Shown here in pieces: positions 23,325 to 34,980 of a stretch of 64,000 bases of DNA. Within the stretch, counting starts at the first letter, position 1. The number at the start of each line of letters is the position of its first letter. The translations under genes were made by a program, and so were the position numbers. The stretch lies in assembly GCF_030445035.2 (NCBI RefSeq), contig NC_080702.1, positions 24,935,652 through 24,999,651 on the forward strand, read 5' to 3'. The notes below the pieces were generated by a model, which was not told the DNA's origin, searched no databases, and saw nothing but the letters and a program-made list of their open reading frames with translations. This stretch comes from Dasypus novemcinctus. Taxonomy: Eukaryota > Chordata > Mammalia > Cingulata > Dasypodidae.

Positions 23325-26300
23325 ATATCATTGAGGTCATTTAGTATTTGTCCTTCATTGCCTGGGTTGCTTGACTCTACATAAGGTTCTCAAGATTCAT
23401 CCATGCTATCACATATGTTTCAGTGTATTCATACTTAAAGCTGAGTAGTATCCCATTGTATGTATATATCACATTGTATTTATCCATTCTTCTGTTGATG
23501 GACATTTGGGTTGATTTCAAATTTTGGCAATAGTGAACAATGCTACTATGAACTATGCTACTATTGGTGGGCATATATTGGTTTGTGCACTTGTTTTCAG
23601 TTGTACTGGGTATATACCCAGCAGTGAAATTGCTGGGTCTTATGGCAAATCTATATCTAGTTTTTTGAGAAATCACCAAACTGTCCTCCAGAGTGGTTGG
23701 ATCCTTCTGCATTCCCACCAGGAGTGGGTGAGTGTTCCCATTCCTCCACATCCTCTCCAGCATTTGTAGTTTTCCATTTTTTTAATACCTGCCAATCTTG
23801 TGGGAGTAAGATGGTATCTCTTTGTAGTTTTGGCTTGCATTTCCATAATAACAAGAGATTTGGAGCATTTTTTCATGTGTTTTTAGCCATTTGTATTTCT
23901 TCTTTGGAGAAGTGTCTGTTTAAATCTTTTTCCCATTTTCTAAATGAGTTGTTTGTATTTTTATATTCAAGATAAAGGAGTTTTTTTACATATGCAGGTT
24001 ATAAGTTTCCTATTAGATATATGGTTACCAAATATTTTCACTTTCTTGACAAACTCCTTTGAGGTGAAGAAGGCTTTACTTTTGAGGAAGTCCCATTTAT
24101 CCGTTTGTTCTTTTGCTGCTTGTGCTTTTGGTGTGAAGTTCATGAAGCCTTTCCCTATTACAAGGTCCTGTAGATGTTTCCCTACACTGCTTTCCAAGGT
24201 CTTTATGGTCTTGGCTCTTATATTTAGGTCTTTGATCCATCTTGAGTTGATTTTTGTGTAAGGTGTGAGATGGTAATCCTCTTTCATTCTTTTACATATA
24301 GATATCTGATTCTCCGGGCACCATTTGTTGAATATGCCATTCTCTCCTAGCTCAGAGGGTTTGGTGGCTTTATCGAATATTATATGACTATATGAGGATC
24401 TATATCAGAACTCTCAATTTGGTTCCATTGGTCTGTATGTTTCTTCTTGTGCCAATGCCATGCTGTTTTCACTACTGTAGCTTTGTAGACTGTTTGAGGT
24501 CAGATAGTCTGATTCTTCCAATTTCATTTTTCTTTTTCAATATGTCTTTGGCTATTTGGGGCCTCTGTCCTTTCCAAAAAATTTCATAGCTAGTTTTTCT
24601 AGTTCCTTAAAGAATGCTTTGTTGATTTTTATTGGGATTGCTTTGAATGTGTAGATCAGTTTTTTTCGAACAGACATCTTAATAATATTTAGCCTTCCTA
24701 TCCATGAACAGAGAATATTCTTCCATTTATTTACTTCTTTGAATTCCTTGAACAGTGTTGTATAGTTCTCTGTGTAAAACTTTTTTACATCTTTAGTTAA
24801 ATTTATTCCTAGGTATTTGATTTTTTAATTTACTATTGCAAATGGTATTTGCTCCTTGGTTTCCTCCTGAGCTTGCTCATTATTAGTGTACAGAAATGCT
24901 ACTGATTTTTGCCCATTGATCTTATAACCTGAAACTTTACCAAATGAATTTATGAGTTCTAGAAGCTTTCTTGTAGATTTCTCAGGATTTTATATGTACA
25001 GGATGATGTCATCTGCAAATAATGAAATTTTGATTTTTTTCCTTTCCAATTTGAATGCCTTTTATATCTGGTTCTTGCATCATTGCTCAAGCAAGAACTT
25101 CTAAAACAATGTTAAATAGAACAGGTGATAGGGGGCATCCTTGTCTTGTTCCCGCTCTTAGAGGGAAGGATTTTAGGATTTCACCTCTGTAAACGATGTT
25201 GGCTGTGGGATTTTACATATCCTCTTCATCATGTTTGGAAAATTTCCTTGCTTTCCAATCTTTTGCAGTGTTTTTTCAAGAAAGTGTGCTGTAATTTGTC
25301 ATATGCTTTTTCTGTATCTATAGAAATAATCATGTGATTTTTTCCTTCAATCTGTTTATATGGTGTATTACATTGATTGATTTTCTTATTTTGAAACATC
25401 CTTGCATACCCAGAATGAATCCCACTTGGTCATGTTGTATAATTCATTTATGTATTGTTGAATATGGTTAGCAAGTATTTGTTGAGGATTTTTGTGTCTA
25501 GGTTCATTAGAGAAATTGGTCTGTAATTTTCCTTTCTTGTGGTATCTTTGTTTGGCTTGGTACTAGGGCAATATTGGTATTATAGAATGAGTTAGGCAGT
25601 GTTCCTTCTGTTTCAATTTTTTGGAAGAGTTTCAGCAAGATTGGCATTAGTTCTTTCTGGAATGTTTTGTAGAATTAAACTTGGAAGTCATCTGTCTCTT
25701 GACTCTTCTTAGATCGGAGGTTTTTAAAGACTGATTCTATCTCTTTACTTGTGATAGGTTTGTTGAGAATGTCAATTTCTTCTTTCATCAATATAGAGTG
25801 CTTATGTGCTTCTAGGAATTTGTCCATTTCCTCTGAATTTTCTTTTTTGTTGGAATATAGTTTTTGAAAGTGTCCTCTTATAATAGTCTTTATTTCTGTG
25901 GGGTCAGTGGTGATATCTCCTTTCCCATTTCTTATTTTGTGTATTTGTATCACGTCTCTTTTTTTCTTTGTTAGTCTAGCTAAGTGTCAATTTTATTGAT
26001 CTTCTCAAAGAACCAACTCTTTGTTCTGTTTATCTTTTAAAGGGCTTTCTTATTTTCTATTTCATTTAGTTCTGCTCTTATCTTTGTTATTTTTTTCTTT
26101 CTTCTTCCTGTGGGGTTACTTTGTTGATTTTTAATAATTCCTCCAAATGTGCATATAGTTCTTCAATTTTTTTTCTTTCTTCTTTTTGATGTATGAATTT
26201 ATGGCTATAAATTTCCCTCTCAATACTGCTTTTGCTGCATCCCATAAGTTTTGGTATGTTGTGTTATCATTTTCATTATTTTCAAGGTATTTATTAATTT

Positions 26301-27097
26301 CTTTTGAGATTTCCTCTTTGACCCACTGTTTTTCTAAGAGTGTGCTGATTAATTTCCATATCTTGGTGTGAAGTATAGGCCTCTGGTCCTTGCTGATTTC
26401 CAGCTTCACTCCACTGTGGTCAGAGAAATTATTTTGTATGATTTCAATCTTTCTGAATTCATTGAGCCTTTCTTTTTGGCCTAGCATCTGGTCTATCTTG
26501 GAAAATGATCCATGTGCACTTGAGAAAAATGTATATCCTGCTGTATTTAGGTGTAATGATCTGTATATGACTATTAGGTCCAGCTCCTCTAATATAATGT
26601 TCAGAGTTTTTGTTTCTTTATTGATTCTCTTTTGAGATGTTCTGCCTAGAGTTTATAGTGGTGTATTAAAACCTCCCACTATAATTGTAGAGGCATGTAT
26701 TCTTTCACTTAGTTTTTCCAGTGTTTGCCTCATGTATTTGGAGGCGCCCTTGTTAGGAGCATAAATATTTATGATTGTTCATTCTTCTGGAAAGATTATC
26801 CCTTTCACTAATATGTAGTATCCATCTTTTTCTCTCACAAATGTTTTGAATCTATTTTGTCTGATATTAATATAGCTACTCCTGCCTTTTTTTGGTTATT
26901 GTTTACCTGTAAGATTGTTTTCCAGCCATTCACTTTCAACCTCCATGAATCCCTGGGTCTAAGATGTGTTTCTTGTAGACAGCAAATACATGGGTCATAT
27001 TCCTTATCCAATCTTCGAGTCAGAATCTTTCTACAGGTGAGTTTAATCCACTGACACTCACTGTTATTACTTTTAAGGAATTGTTTATGTTAGCCAT
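23325..27097 (-). pseudogene. L1 D ORF2, degraded
   Basis: The start codon position at 27097 corresponds to the ORF2 start of the young L1. Homology runs the full length. Endonuclease pieces lie at about 26130-26490 ([10 protein letters not shown]), a linker at 25675-25953, the RT region at about 24900-25350, and the Cys-rich end around CWRGC and HSWWEC at about 23700-23770. Many stops and frameshifts split it into frames below 130 codons, so no protein product is expected. Confidence 0.8.
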
Positions 27098-27204
27098 ATT
27101 TTCTTTGGACTTGTGCTTGTCATATTTTGTTTTTTCTTCTCTTTTTGTCCTTTTTTGTCTTCTCTTTTTGCCCTCTTACTTCTACTCAACTCTGCCTCTA
27201 CTGT

Positions 27205-28106
27205 TTTTTTTTTTCTTTCTGCCTGCAGAACTCTCTTTAGTATTTTTTGAAGTGCAGGGTTCTTGTTGGCATACTCTTTTAATTTCTGTTTATCAGTGAA
27301 TTATTTGAACTCTCCATCATTTTTTAATGCTAGCTTAACTGGACAGAGTATTATTGGGTGGAATTTTTTTTCTTTTAGTATCTTGACTATATCATACCAC
27401 TTCCTTTTTGCCTCCATGGTTTCAGATGAGAAATCAGCATTTAATCTTATGGATACTCCCTTAGAGGTGATTGTTCTCTTTTCTCTTGGTGCTTTTAGAA
27501 TTTTCTCTTTGTCTTTAGCATTGGACAATTTAATAAATATATGTCTTGGGGTAGGCCTTTTGGGATTTTTGGTGTGTGGGGTGAATTGTTCTTCCTGGAC
27601 ATGTACATCCATCTCCCTCAGTAGATTTGGGAAATTTTCAGCCATTATTACCTCCAACACTCCTTCTGCCCCCTTTCCATTCTCTTCTCCTTCTGGGATG
27701 CCTATAATATGTATATTTGTGCATTTTGCATTGTCATTCAGGTCCCTAAGTCCCAGCTAGATTTTTTCTATCTTTTTATCGATCAGTTCTATTCTCTGTT
27801 TGATTTCAGATGTACTGTCTTCCATGTTGCTAATTCTCTCCTCTGCCTCTTCTAATCTGCTGCTATTTGCTAAGAGTGTTTTTTTTTAATTTCTTGAACT
27901 GTTGTGTTCATCACCATCATATCTGTCATCTTTTTGTGTATGACTGCAATTTCTTCTGTATTCTCTCCAAGTGTTTTCTTCATATTGTTAATCTCTTCCT
28001 GTACTTCATTTAATTGGTCTCTAATATATGTTTTGAGATCTTTAATTACTTGTCTGATGTTGTGCTCCTCTTCCTGGTTTTTAATTTGTTAATTGGATTC
28101 AGACAT
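27205..28106 (-). pseudogene. L1 D ORF1, degraded
   Basis: It starts at the ATG at 28106 (MSESN-type start). The C-terminal RNA-binding half is the best preserved, as a 119-codon frame at 27301-27660 with RPTPRHIFIKLS and WYDIVKILKEKKF. The coiled-coil half is broken by frameshifts near 27770 and 27890. Confidence 0.75.
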
Positions 28107-28774
28107 ATTTTCTTGATTATTGGTTTGGTTTGTAGTTTTTTGTTGCTGGCTTGTCATCATTTTATCTTGATGGGTTTAATCAGTTCCTTAGCTTCTTTTC
28201 TAGTCTTGGGGATTCATTAGTTGTTGTTCATGTGTAAGTGTTATGTCTTCTCTTTGTCACTTTGTTCTTCTTAATCTATTTTCTTGTAACTGGCTAAGTT
28301 CACTTTGAAGAAAAATATTAGGGCCAGGGAAAGCAAAATGAGTAAGAAAAGAAAATGTATAAAGTAGTATTGGTAATAAATGTTAACAGAGCAACAATAT
28401 GAGTTCTAGGGGAATGGATATTAGACTAATGTAAGTTGTGTAGAGTTATAGCAGTAAGTAGAGCACCTATAATAAGATAATCAACTGAACATGGGGAGGA
28501 ATATAGTATGAATTAAAAGGCCAGTGTTTTCATGAGAGGGGGAAAAAGAAAAGAAAGACAATAATATCAAGAGTGGATAAAAGAGAGAAAACAGACCAAA
28601 GGTATAAGAAATAAAGTCAGACAATTTGGGGGCCAAAGAAAGGGTTGTGGAATGTAAGAGAAGCAGTAGGAGATGGAGAATAGAAAGATGTAGAAGAACG
28701 GCAATAGTGTAGGTGGCCAAAATCAATACACAGAGAGAGGAAATGGAGGATGAGGAAACACAGCAAATGTGAAG

Positions 28775-31758
28775 TTCTCCTATTACAAAGTCCTGCAGAT
28801 TGTTCCCTACATTGTTTTCCAAAGTCTTTATTGTCTTGGATCTTATATTTAGATCTTTGTTCCATCTGGAGTTGTTTTTTGTATCAGGCATGAGATGATA
28901 ATCCCCTCATTCTTTTGCATATGAATATCCAATTCTCCAAGCACCTTTTTTTCTTTTAAAGGCCATTCTCTCCCAGTTGAGTAGGCTTGGTGGTCTTCTC
29001 AAATATGATTACTATGTATATGAGGATCTATATCAGAACTCTCAATTCAGTTCCATTGGTCAATATATATATCCTTGTGCCAATACCACACTGTTGTAAC
29101 TATATACTACAACTCTGGAGTATGTTTTAAATCAGGTACTGTGATTCCTTTGATTTAATTTTTCTTTTTCAAGAAGTATTTTGCTATTTGGAACCTCTTA
29201 CCTTCCACGTAAATTTCATAGTTAATTTTTCCAGTTGGCTGAAAAAAGCTGTGTTAATTGTTATTGGGATTGCTTTAAATCTGTAGTTCACTTTAGGTGT
29301 GATAGATATTTTGATGATATTTAATCTTACTATCCAGGAACATGGAATTTTCTTCCATTTATTTAAGACTTCTTTGATTTCCTTTAACAGTGTATTGTTC
29401 TTTTCTTTGTATAAATCTTTTACATGTTTAGTTTAATTTATTTCTAAGTATTTTTTTAATATTTATTATTGCAAATGGTTTTTTTCTTGATTTCTTCCTC
29501 AGATTGCTCATTATTGGTGTACAGAAATGCTATTATTTTTGTGTGTTGATTCTATATCCTTCCATTTAATGAACTTATTTATATGTTCTAGAGACTTGTC
29601 CTAGATTTCTCAGGGCTTTCTATGTATAGGATTAAGTCATCTGCAAATAGTGAAATTCTGATTTCTTCCTTTCCAATTTGGATGCCTTTTATATCTGCTC
29701 TTTGTCTCAGTGGTCCAGCAAGTACTTCTAACACTGTTAAATAGGAGGGGTGATAGTGGGCAACTTGGTCTTGTTCCTGCTGTTAAGGGGAAAAATTGTA
29801 GGATTTCCTATTGTAAATGATGTTAGCTATTCGTTTTTCATATATACCCTTTATCCATGTTCAGAAAATTTCCTTCTATTACTCTTTTTGCAGTATTTTT
29901 ATCAGAAAATTGTGCTGTATTTTGTCAAATGCTATTTCTGCATCTATTATATGATCATCTGATTTTTCCTTTGATCTCTTTGTGTTGTGTATTACATTGT
30001 TTGATTTTCTTATGTTGAATCATTCTTGCATACCAGGGATGAAACTCATTTGGTCATGGTCCATAATTCATTTGAAGTGTTGTTGAATACCATTAGCAAG
30101 TATTGTGCTGAGGGTTTTAGCATCCAGGTTCATTGGAGAGATTAGCCTGTAATTTTCCTTTCTTGTGATGTCTTTATTTGGTTTGATATCAGGGTAATGT
30201 TGGCATCATAGAATGAGTTAGGTAATGTTCTTTCAACTTCGATTTTTTCAAAGATTTTAAGCAAGGTTGTTCTTAGTTCTTTCCAGAATATGTGGTAAAA
30301 TTCACCTGTGAAGCCATCTGGTAGAGGGCTCTTCTTAATAGAGAGGTTTTTAATGACAGATTCTATCTCTTTATTTGTGATTGGTTTGTTGAGAGCATCA
30401 ATTCCTTCTTTCATCAATTTAGGCTGCTTACGTATTTCTAGGAATTTGTCCATTTCCTGTAAATTGTCCTTCTTGATGTATATAGTTTTTCAAAGTATCT
30501 TCCTATGATACTCTGTATTTCTGTGGGGTCAGTAGTGATAGTTCTTTCTCATTTCTTATTTTGTGTATTTGCTTCTTCTCTCTCTCTCTCTCTCTCTTTT
30601 TTTTTTTTTTTTTTTTTGGTAGTCTAGCTAAGGATTTCTCAGTTTTATGGATCCTCTCAAAGAGCCAGCTTTTTGTTTTGTTTATTTTTCCTAGTGCTTT
30701 CTCATTTTCTATTTCATTTAGTTCTGTTCTGATCTTTTTTTCTTTCTTTCTTTCTTCTTCCTGTGGGGTTAGTTTATTGTTGATTTTTTTTTTACTAATT
30801 CCTTCAAGTGTAGAGTTGGGTCTTCAATTTTAGCTCTTCTACTTTTTCAATGTATCAATTTATGGCTATGAATTTCCCTCTCAGTACAGTTCTTGCTGTA
30901 TCTCATAACTTTTGATATATTGTATTGTCACTTTCATTATTTTCAAGGTAGTTATGGATTTCTTTTGAGATTTCCTACTTGACTCACTGTTTGTCTAAGA
31001 GTGTGTTGCTTACCCTCCATATATTTGTACCTAATCTGTTTCTCTGGCTCTGTAGATTTCCAGCTTTATTCCACTGTGGTCAGAGGAATTATTTTGTATG
31101 ATTTCCATCTTTCTGAATTCATTGGGACTTAGTGACCTAGCAGCTGGTGTATCCTAGAGAATGATCCATGTGCACTTGAGAAGAATATATAACCTGTTGT
31201 ATTTAGATGTATTATTCTGTATAACTCTATTAGGTCCAGATCTTCTAAGGTATTATTTAACATCTTTGTTCCTTTATTGATTTTCTGTTGACATGTTCTG
31301 TCTAATGATAATGGTGTATTAAAGTCTCCCACTATAATTATAGAGGCATCTATTCCTCCACTTATTTTTTTCCAGTGTTTGCCTCCTATGTTTGTAGGTA
31401 CCCTGTTTCAGTGTATAAATGTTTGTGATTGTTCTTTATTCCTGAAAGATTGTCCCTTTTACTAATATGTAAAGTCCATCTATGTCTCTATAATAGCTTT
31501 GCATTTAAAGTCTATTTTGTCTTATATTAATATAGGTACTCATGCCCTTTTATGGTTATTGTTTACTTGTATGATTGTTTTCCAGCTGTTTACTTTCAAC
31601 CTCCTTGAATCCCTTGGTCTCAAGTGGGTTTCTTGTAGATAGCATACAGATGGGTCATGTTTCCATATCTATTATACCAATCTGTCTCTCTTGACTGGTG
31701 AGTTTAATTCATTGACATTCAGTGTTATTTCTCTCAAGAATTTACTTTCATTAGCCAT
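28775..31758 (-). pseudogene. L1 E ORF2 remnant
   Basis: Matches to ORF2 are continuous but decayed. The endonuclease start is near 31758, with a GDFNTPLS match near 31325. The region at 30142-30453 reads MDKFLEIRKQPKLMKEGIDALNK-like and continues into the finger region of the RT. The RT core is near 29580-29990. There are many stops. A TC/T-rich microsatellite has expanded inside it near 30573-30617. Confidence 0.75.
30576..30617. repeat. (TC)n followed by a T-run
   Basis: About ten TC units are followed by about 20 T, inside the L1 E ORF2 remnant. At the same place the other copies have a short CTTTTTTTCTT tract, so this is a local expansion. Confidence 0.85.
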
Positions 31759-31839
31759 AATTTCTTTGGATTTGTGTATGTCATGTTTTTATTTCCTCTT
31801 TTTTTCTTTTAGTTGTTCTTACACTATTCTCCAACTCTG

Positions 31840-32379
31840 TGCCTCCTTTTTTTTCCTTTCCTACTGTATAACTCCCTGTAGTATTTCTTGCAGGGCAGGC
31901 ATCTCTCTCAATATGTTTGGGAAGTTTTCAACCAATATTTCCCCCAACACCCCTTATGTCCCCTTTCCCTTTTCTTCTTCTGGGATGCATACATTGTGTA
32001 TATTTGTGCATTTTGTGTTGTCCTTCAAATTCCTAAATCCCTGCTGGATTTTTTCTCTTTTTTTCTATCAATTGTACTATCTGTTTGATTATAGATCTAT
32101 TGTCCTCCACATCACTAATTCTTTCCTCTGCCTCTTCAAATCTGCTGTTATTTGCAGAGAGTATTTATGATGCTTTGGATTGTGGCATTCATCACCTCAC
32201 ACCCATTATCTTTTTGCATATGTTTACAATTACTTTTGTATACTCTCCAAGTAGTTTTCTTAATATCCTTAATCACTTCCTTCATTTCCTTAAGTTCTTC
32301 CATGATATTTGTTTGTAGAGTTTTGATTAGTTGTTCAATGATCTGCTCTTCTTCTTGGTTTGTTCATTGATTGGGCCAT
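31840..32379 (-). pseudogene. L1 E ORF1 remnant with internal deletion
   Basis: The start lies at 32379 (MAQSM-like). Coiled-coil sequence and the start of the RNA-binding part are recognisable. Near 31890 the sequence jumps from the RNA-binding core to the last codons, a loss of about 350 bp compared with L1 D. Confidence 0.7.
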
Positions 32380-34542
32380 GTTTCCTGATTACTGGTATGG
32401 TTTGTAATTTTCTATTGCTGTCTAGTCATCATTTTATCTTGATGGGTATGTTCAGTTGGCTAGCTTGTCCATTTAGTCTCAGATTTTATTTGGGTGCTGG
32501 ATTTGAGTGTGTGTTAAGTCTTCTCTTTGATACTTTATCCTTCTTATTCTATTTCTCTGTTGTTGTCTAAGTTCCCATGAAGGAAAAAAGATTAATGCCA
32601 GGGAAAATGAATGAGGTTATAAAAGAAAAAGTGTAATAGTAATATTGATACTAAATGTTAGCAGAAGAACCATATATGATCTAGGAGAATGAATATCAAT
32701 CTCATGTAACCTATGTAGAATTATAGAAATAAAAAAGTTGATTACCTACAATGAGATGAGAAACTGAATATGAAGAAGAACATAGTTTGAATTAAAAGGC
32801 CAGTGTGGTCAGGAAAGAGGGAAAGATAAAATAAAAGAATATACCATAAAGATTGAATAAATGATTGAAAACATAATAGACATGTTAGAAATAGATATCA
32901 AAAAAAAATGAGTGGTAAACAAGGAGAGGAGGAATATAAAAGGAACAAGTCATTTTTAACTATAACCACTATAAAAATATCCAAACATTTTTATGTACCC
33001 TGTAAACATGCCCTGGAGAACTCCCTCCCAAACATGTGCCCCCTATCAGTAATGCCCCACACCAGTGTTCATTCCCTACCATAGTTGAACCTCTCTAAGG
33101 TCCAAAACTTCTTCAAAAATGAAGCCTAATATATTACCAGGTTCCATTAACAGTAAAATGGAATATAGAGATGGGTTTAAACATTAGATTTAGAACACAT
33201 ACTAATTTAGAAAAATTAAATAAAGTAAAAATAAATTGGGGTATCAAAAAATGAAAAAATATAAAAGCTTTGATTTGATGTATTGCCTTTCATCACCGCA
33301 ATAAGCATTGCCCTGTATGTACAGTGTCAAGGCAATTTCTTCCATTTCTTCCTCACTTCTACATTTTTTCTTTTTCTCTTTTTTCCTAATTATTAAGTTT
33401 GTATTCACAAAAGTTTTAGATCACAGTAATTCATATATATAATATATGGTATTCCCACATATCCAACCTCAAACACTTTGTCCCTTCCCCAGCAAAGATC
33501 TTTCTACTTTTCATATTATATTTGCTGTAGCTTTCAAACATGGTTCCACTTGGGTTTACATTATGATTTATATTTTATACTATACAATTTTCTAAATTTT
33601 TAGTTATCTTATGTTTTACATTATGGTTTACATTTTAGCCTATAGGCTTTTATACATTTTTGGTGCAACTTAACATTTTCTATATCCATCTTGGCATGAT
33701 CTTGTGGAACACTTCCATTGTCCCACAGTTACAATGATTCCATCGATTCAATACGTCTTTCACCCTACCCTTAGGGCTCACAGTAACGGTCACTCTTCAT
33801 TACTTGAAGGACCATATTCAGAGATACTGCAAACAATGATGAGGGCTTGACATGCTCAAGTGCCCTAACCCATTGGAAGTCACAATTCTCTAGAGAGATA
33901 CAATTCCCTCTATTTAAGAAGATTAATCCTCCCCAGAATTTGAGCTCACCTTCACTCTCATTGTATGTATCTCCATCCAATGGTATGACCCACTGTGACA
34001 AAAGGAGCACTCACACACTCCCTAGAACACTGCCCTGTATCAGATGCCCCCCTCAAGAATCTTAAACAGGTAACCTTCCTTATTATATTTTCTAAAAAAG
34101 GCTTATCAACTTTATAGTTTCAACCACATACCTGATCATCTCCTATATTCCAATGTTCCCCCCACACTCCCTCCAAATTCTTGGGCCATCTTACCCATCT
34201 GCCCATCCCTAGTACCCCTCAAGCCCACAAAGCCCCATCCAAAGGTATCCCTAGCCACCCTTATCTCCAGTGTATCATAGATTTCACCCAGGTAGGTATC
34301 ACCTCGCAACCTTCCTCTACCACCCAAATTCCTTTAAGCCTATCATCCAGGCTCTAGCTCTCAGAGACAGCTTTGTATACTTATTTATATCAGAGAGGCC
34401 ATGTAGTATTTGTCTTTAATTGCCTGGGTTGCTTCCCTCAACATAAGGTTCTCAAGATTCCTCCATGTTATCACATGTTTTTGTATTGTATTCTTTCTTA
34501 CACCTGAGTAGTATTCCATTGTATGTATATACCACATTTTAT

Positions 34543-34558
34543 TTATCCATTCATTTGT
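34543..34558. repeat. SINE target-site duplication, left copy
   Basis: TTATCCATTCATTTGT here matches TTATCCATTCATCTGT at 34981-34996 with one mismatch. This sequence is part of L1 F ORF2. Confidence 0.8.
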
Positions 34559-34980
34559 GTTTTTTTAAGATTTATTTATTTTTATTTATTTCTCTCCCTT
34601 TCCCCCCCCCCCCACCTTGGTTGTCTGTTCTCTGTGTCCATATGCTGCGTTTTCTTTGTCTGCTTCTGTTGTTGTCAGTGGCACAGGAATCTATGTTTCT
34701 TTTTGTTGCATCATCTTGTTGTGTCAGCTCTCCGTGTGTGCAGTGCCATTCCTGGGCAGGCTGCACTTTCTTTCATGCTGGGCGGCTCTCCTTAGGGGGT
34801 GCACTCTTTGTGTGTGGGGTTCTCCTATGCGGGGGACACCCCTGAATGGCAAGGCACTCCTTGCGCGCATTAGCGCTGCACATGGGCCAGCTCCAAACGG
34901 GTCACGGAGGGCTGGGGTTTGAACCGCAAACCTCCCATGTGGTAGACAGATGCCCTAACCACTGGGCCAAGTCCACCGCC
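34559..34980 (-). mobile_element. DAS-type tRNA-derived SINE
   Basis: This is a 422-bp SINE on the minus strand. At its 5' end (34980 side) is a tRNA-like head with A box TGGCCCAGTGG (complement 34959-34969) and B box GGTTCAAACCC (complement 34915-34925). A GC-richer body follows, then a C-rich tract and an (AAAT)n tail (complement at 34565-34600). The head resembles the tRNA-Ala-derived DAS SINEs of armadillos. The boxes would drive RNA polymerase III transcription. It is flanked by a 16-bp near-perfect duplication and inserted in L1 F. Confidence 0.85.

Larger units (their letters stand above)
20026..28773 (-). mobile_element. Near-full-length L1 copy D
   Basis: This is an 8.7-kb L1 on the minus strand. 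It has a tail near 20030, a 3'UTR to about 23325 (carrying a 324-bp insertion at 21393-21716), ORF2 (27097 down to about 23325), ORF1 (28106 down to about 27205) and about 670 bp of 5'UTR. It ends at 28773 inside the leader, so it lacks the 5' terminal block and counts as slightly 5'-truncated. Both ORFs are degraded. No clean target duplication is visible at its ends. Confidence 0.8.
28774..32954 (-). mobile_element. Old L1 copy E (ORF2, ORF1, 5'UTR), probably the 5' part of C
   Basis: ORF2 homology starts abruptly at 28774, inside the domain before the Cys-rich end, and runs to the ORF2 start near 31758. A shortened ORF1 follows (about 32379-31840), then about 570 bp of leader. Divergence is similar to copy C. 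The 5' terminal block is missing, and at about 32955 the 3'UTR of another L1 begins. Confidence 0.75.
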
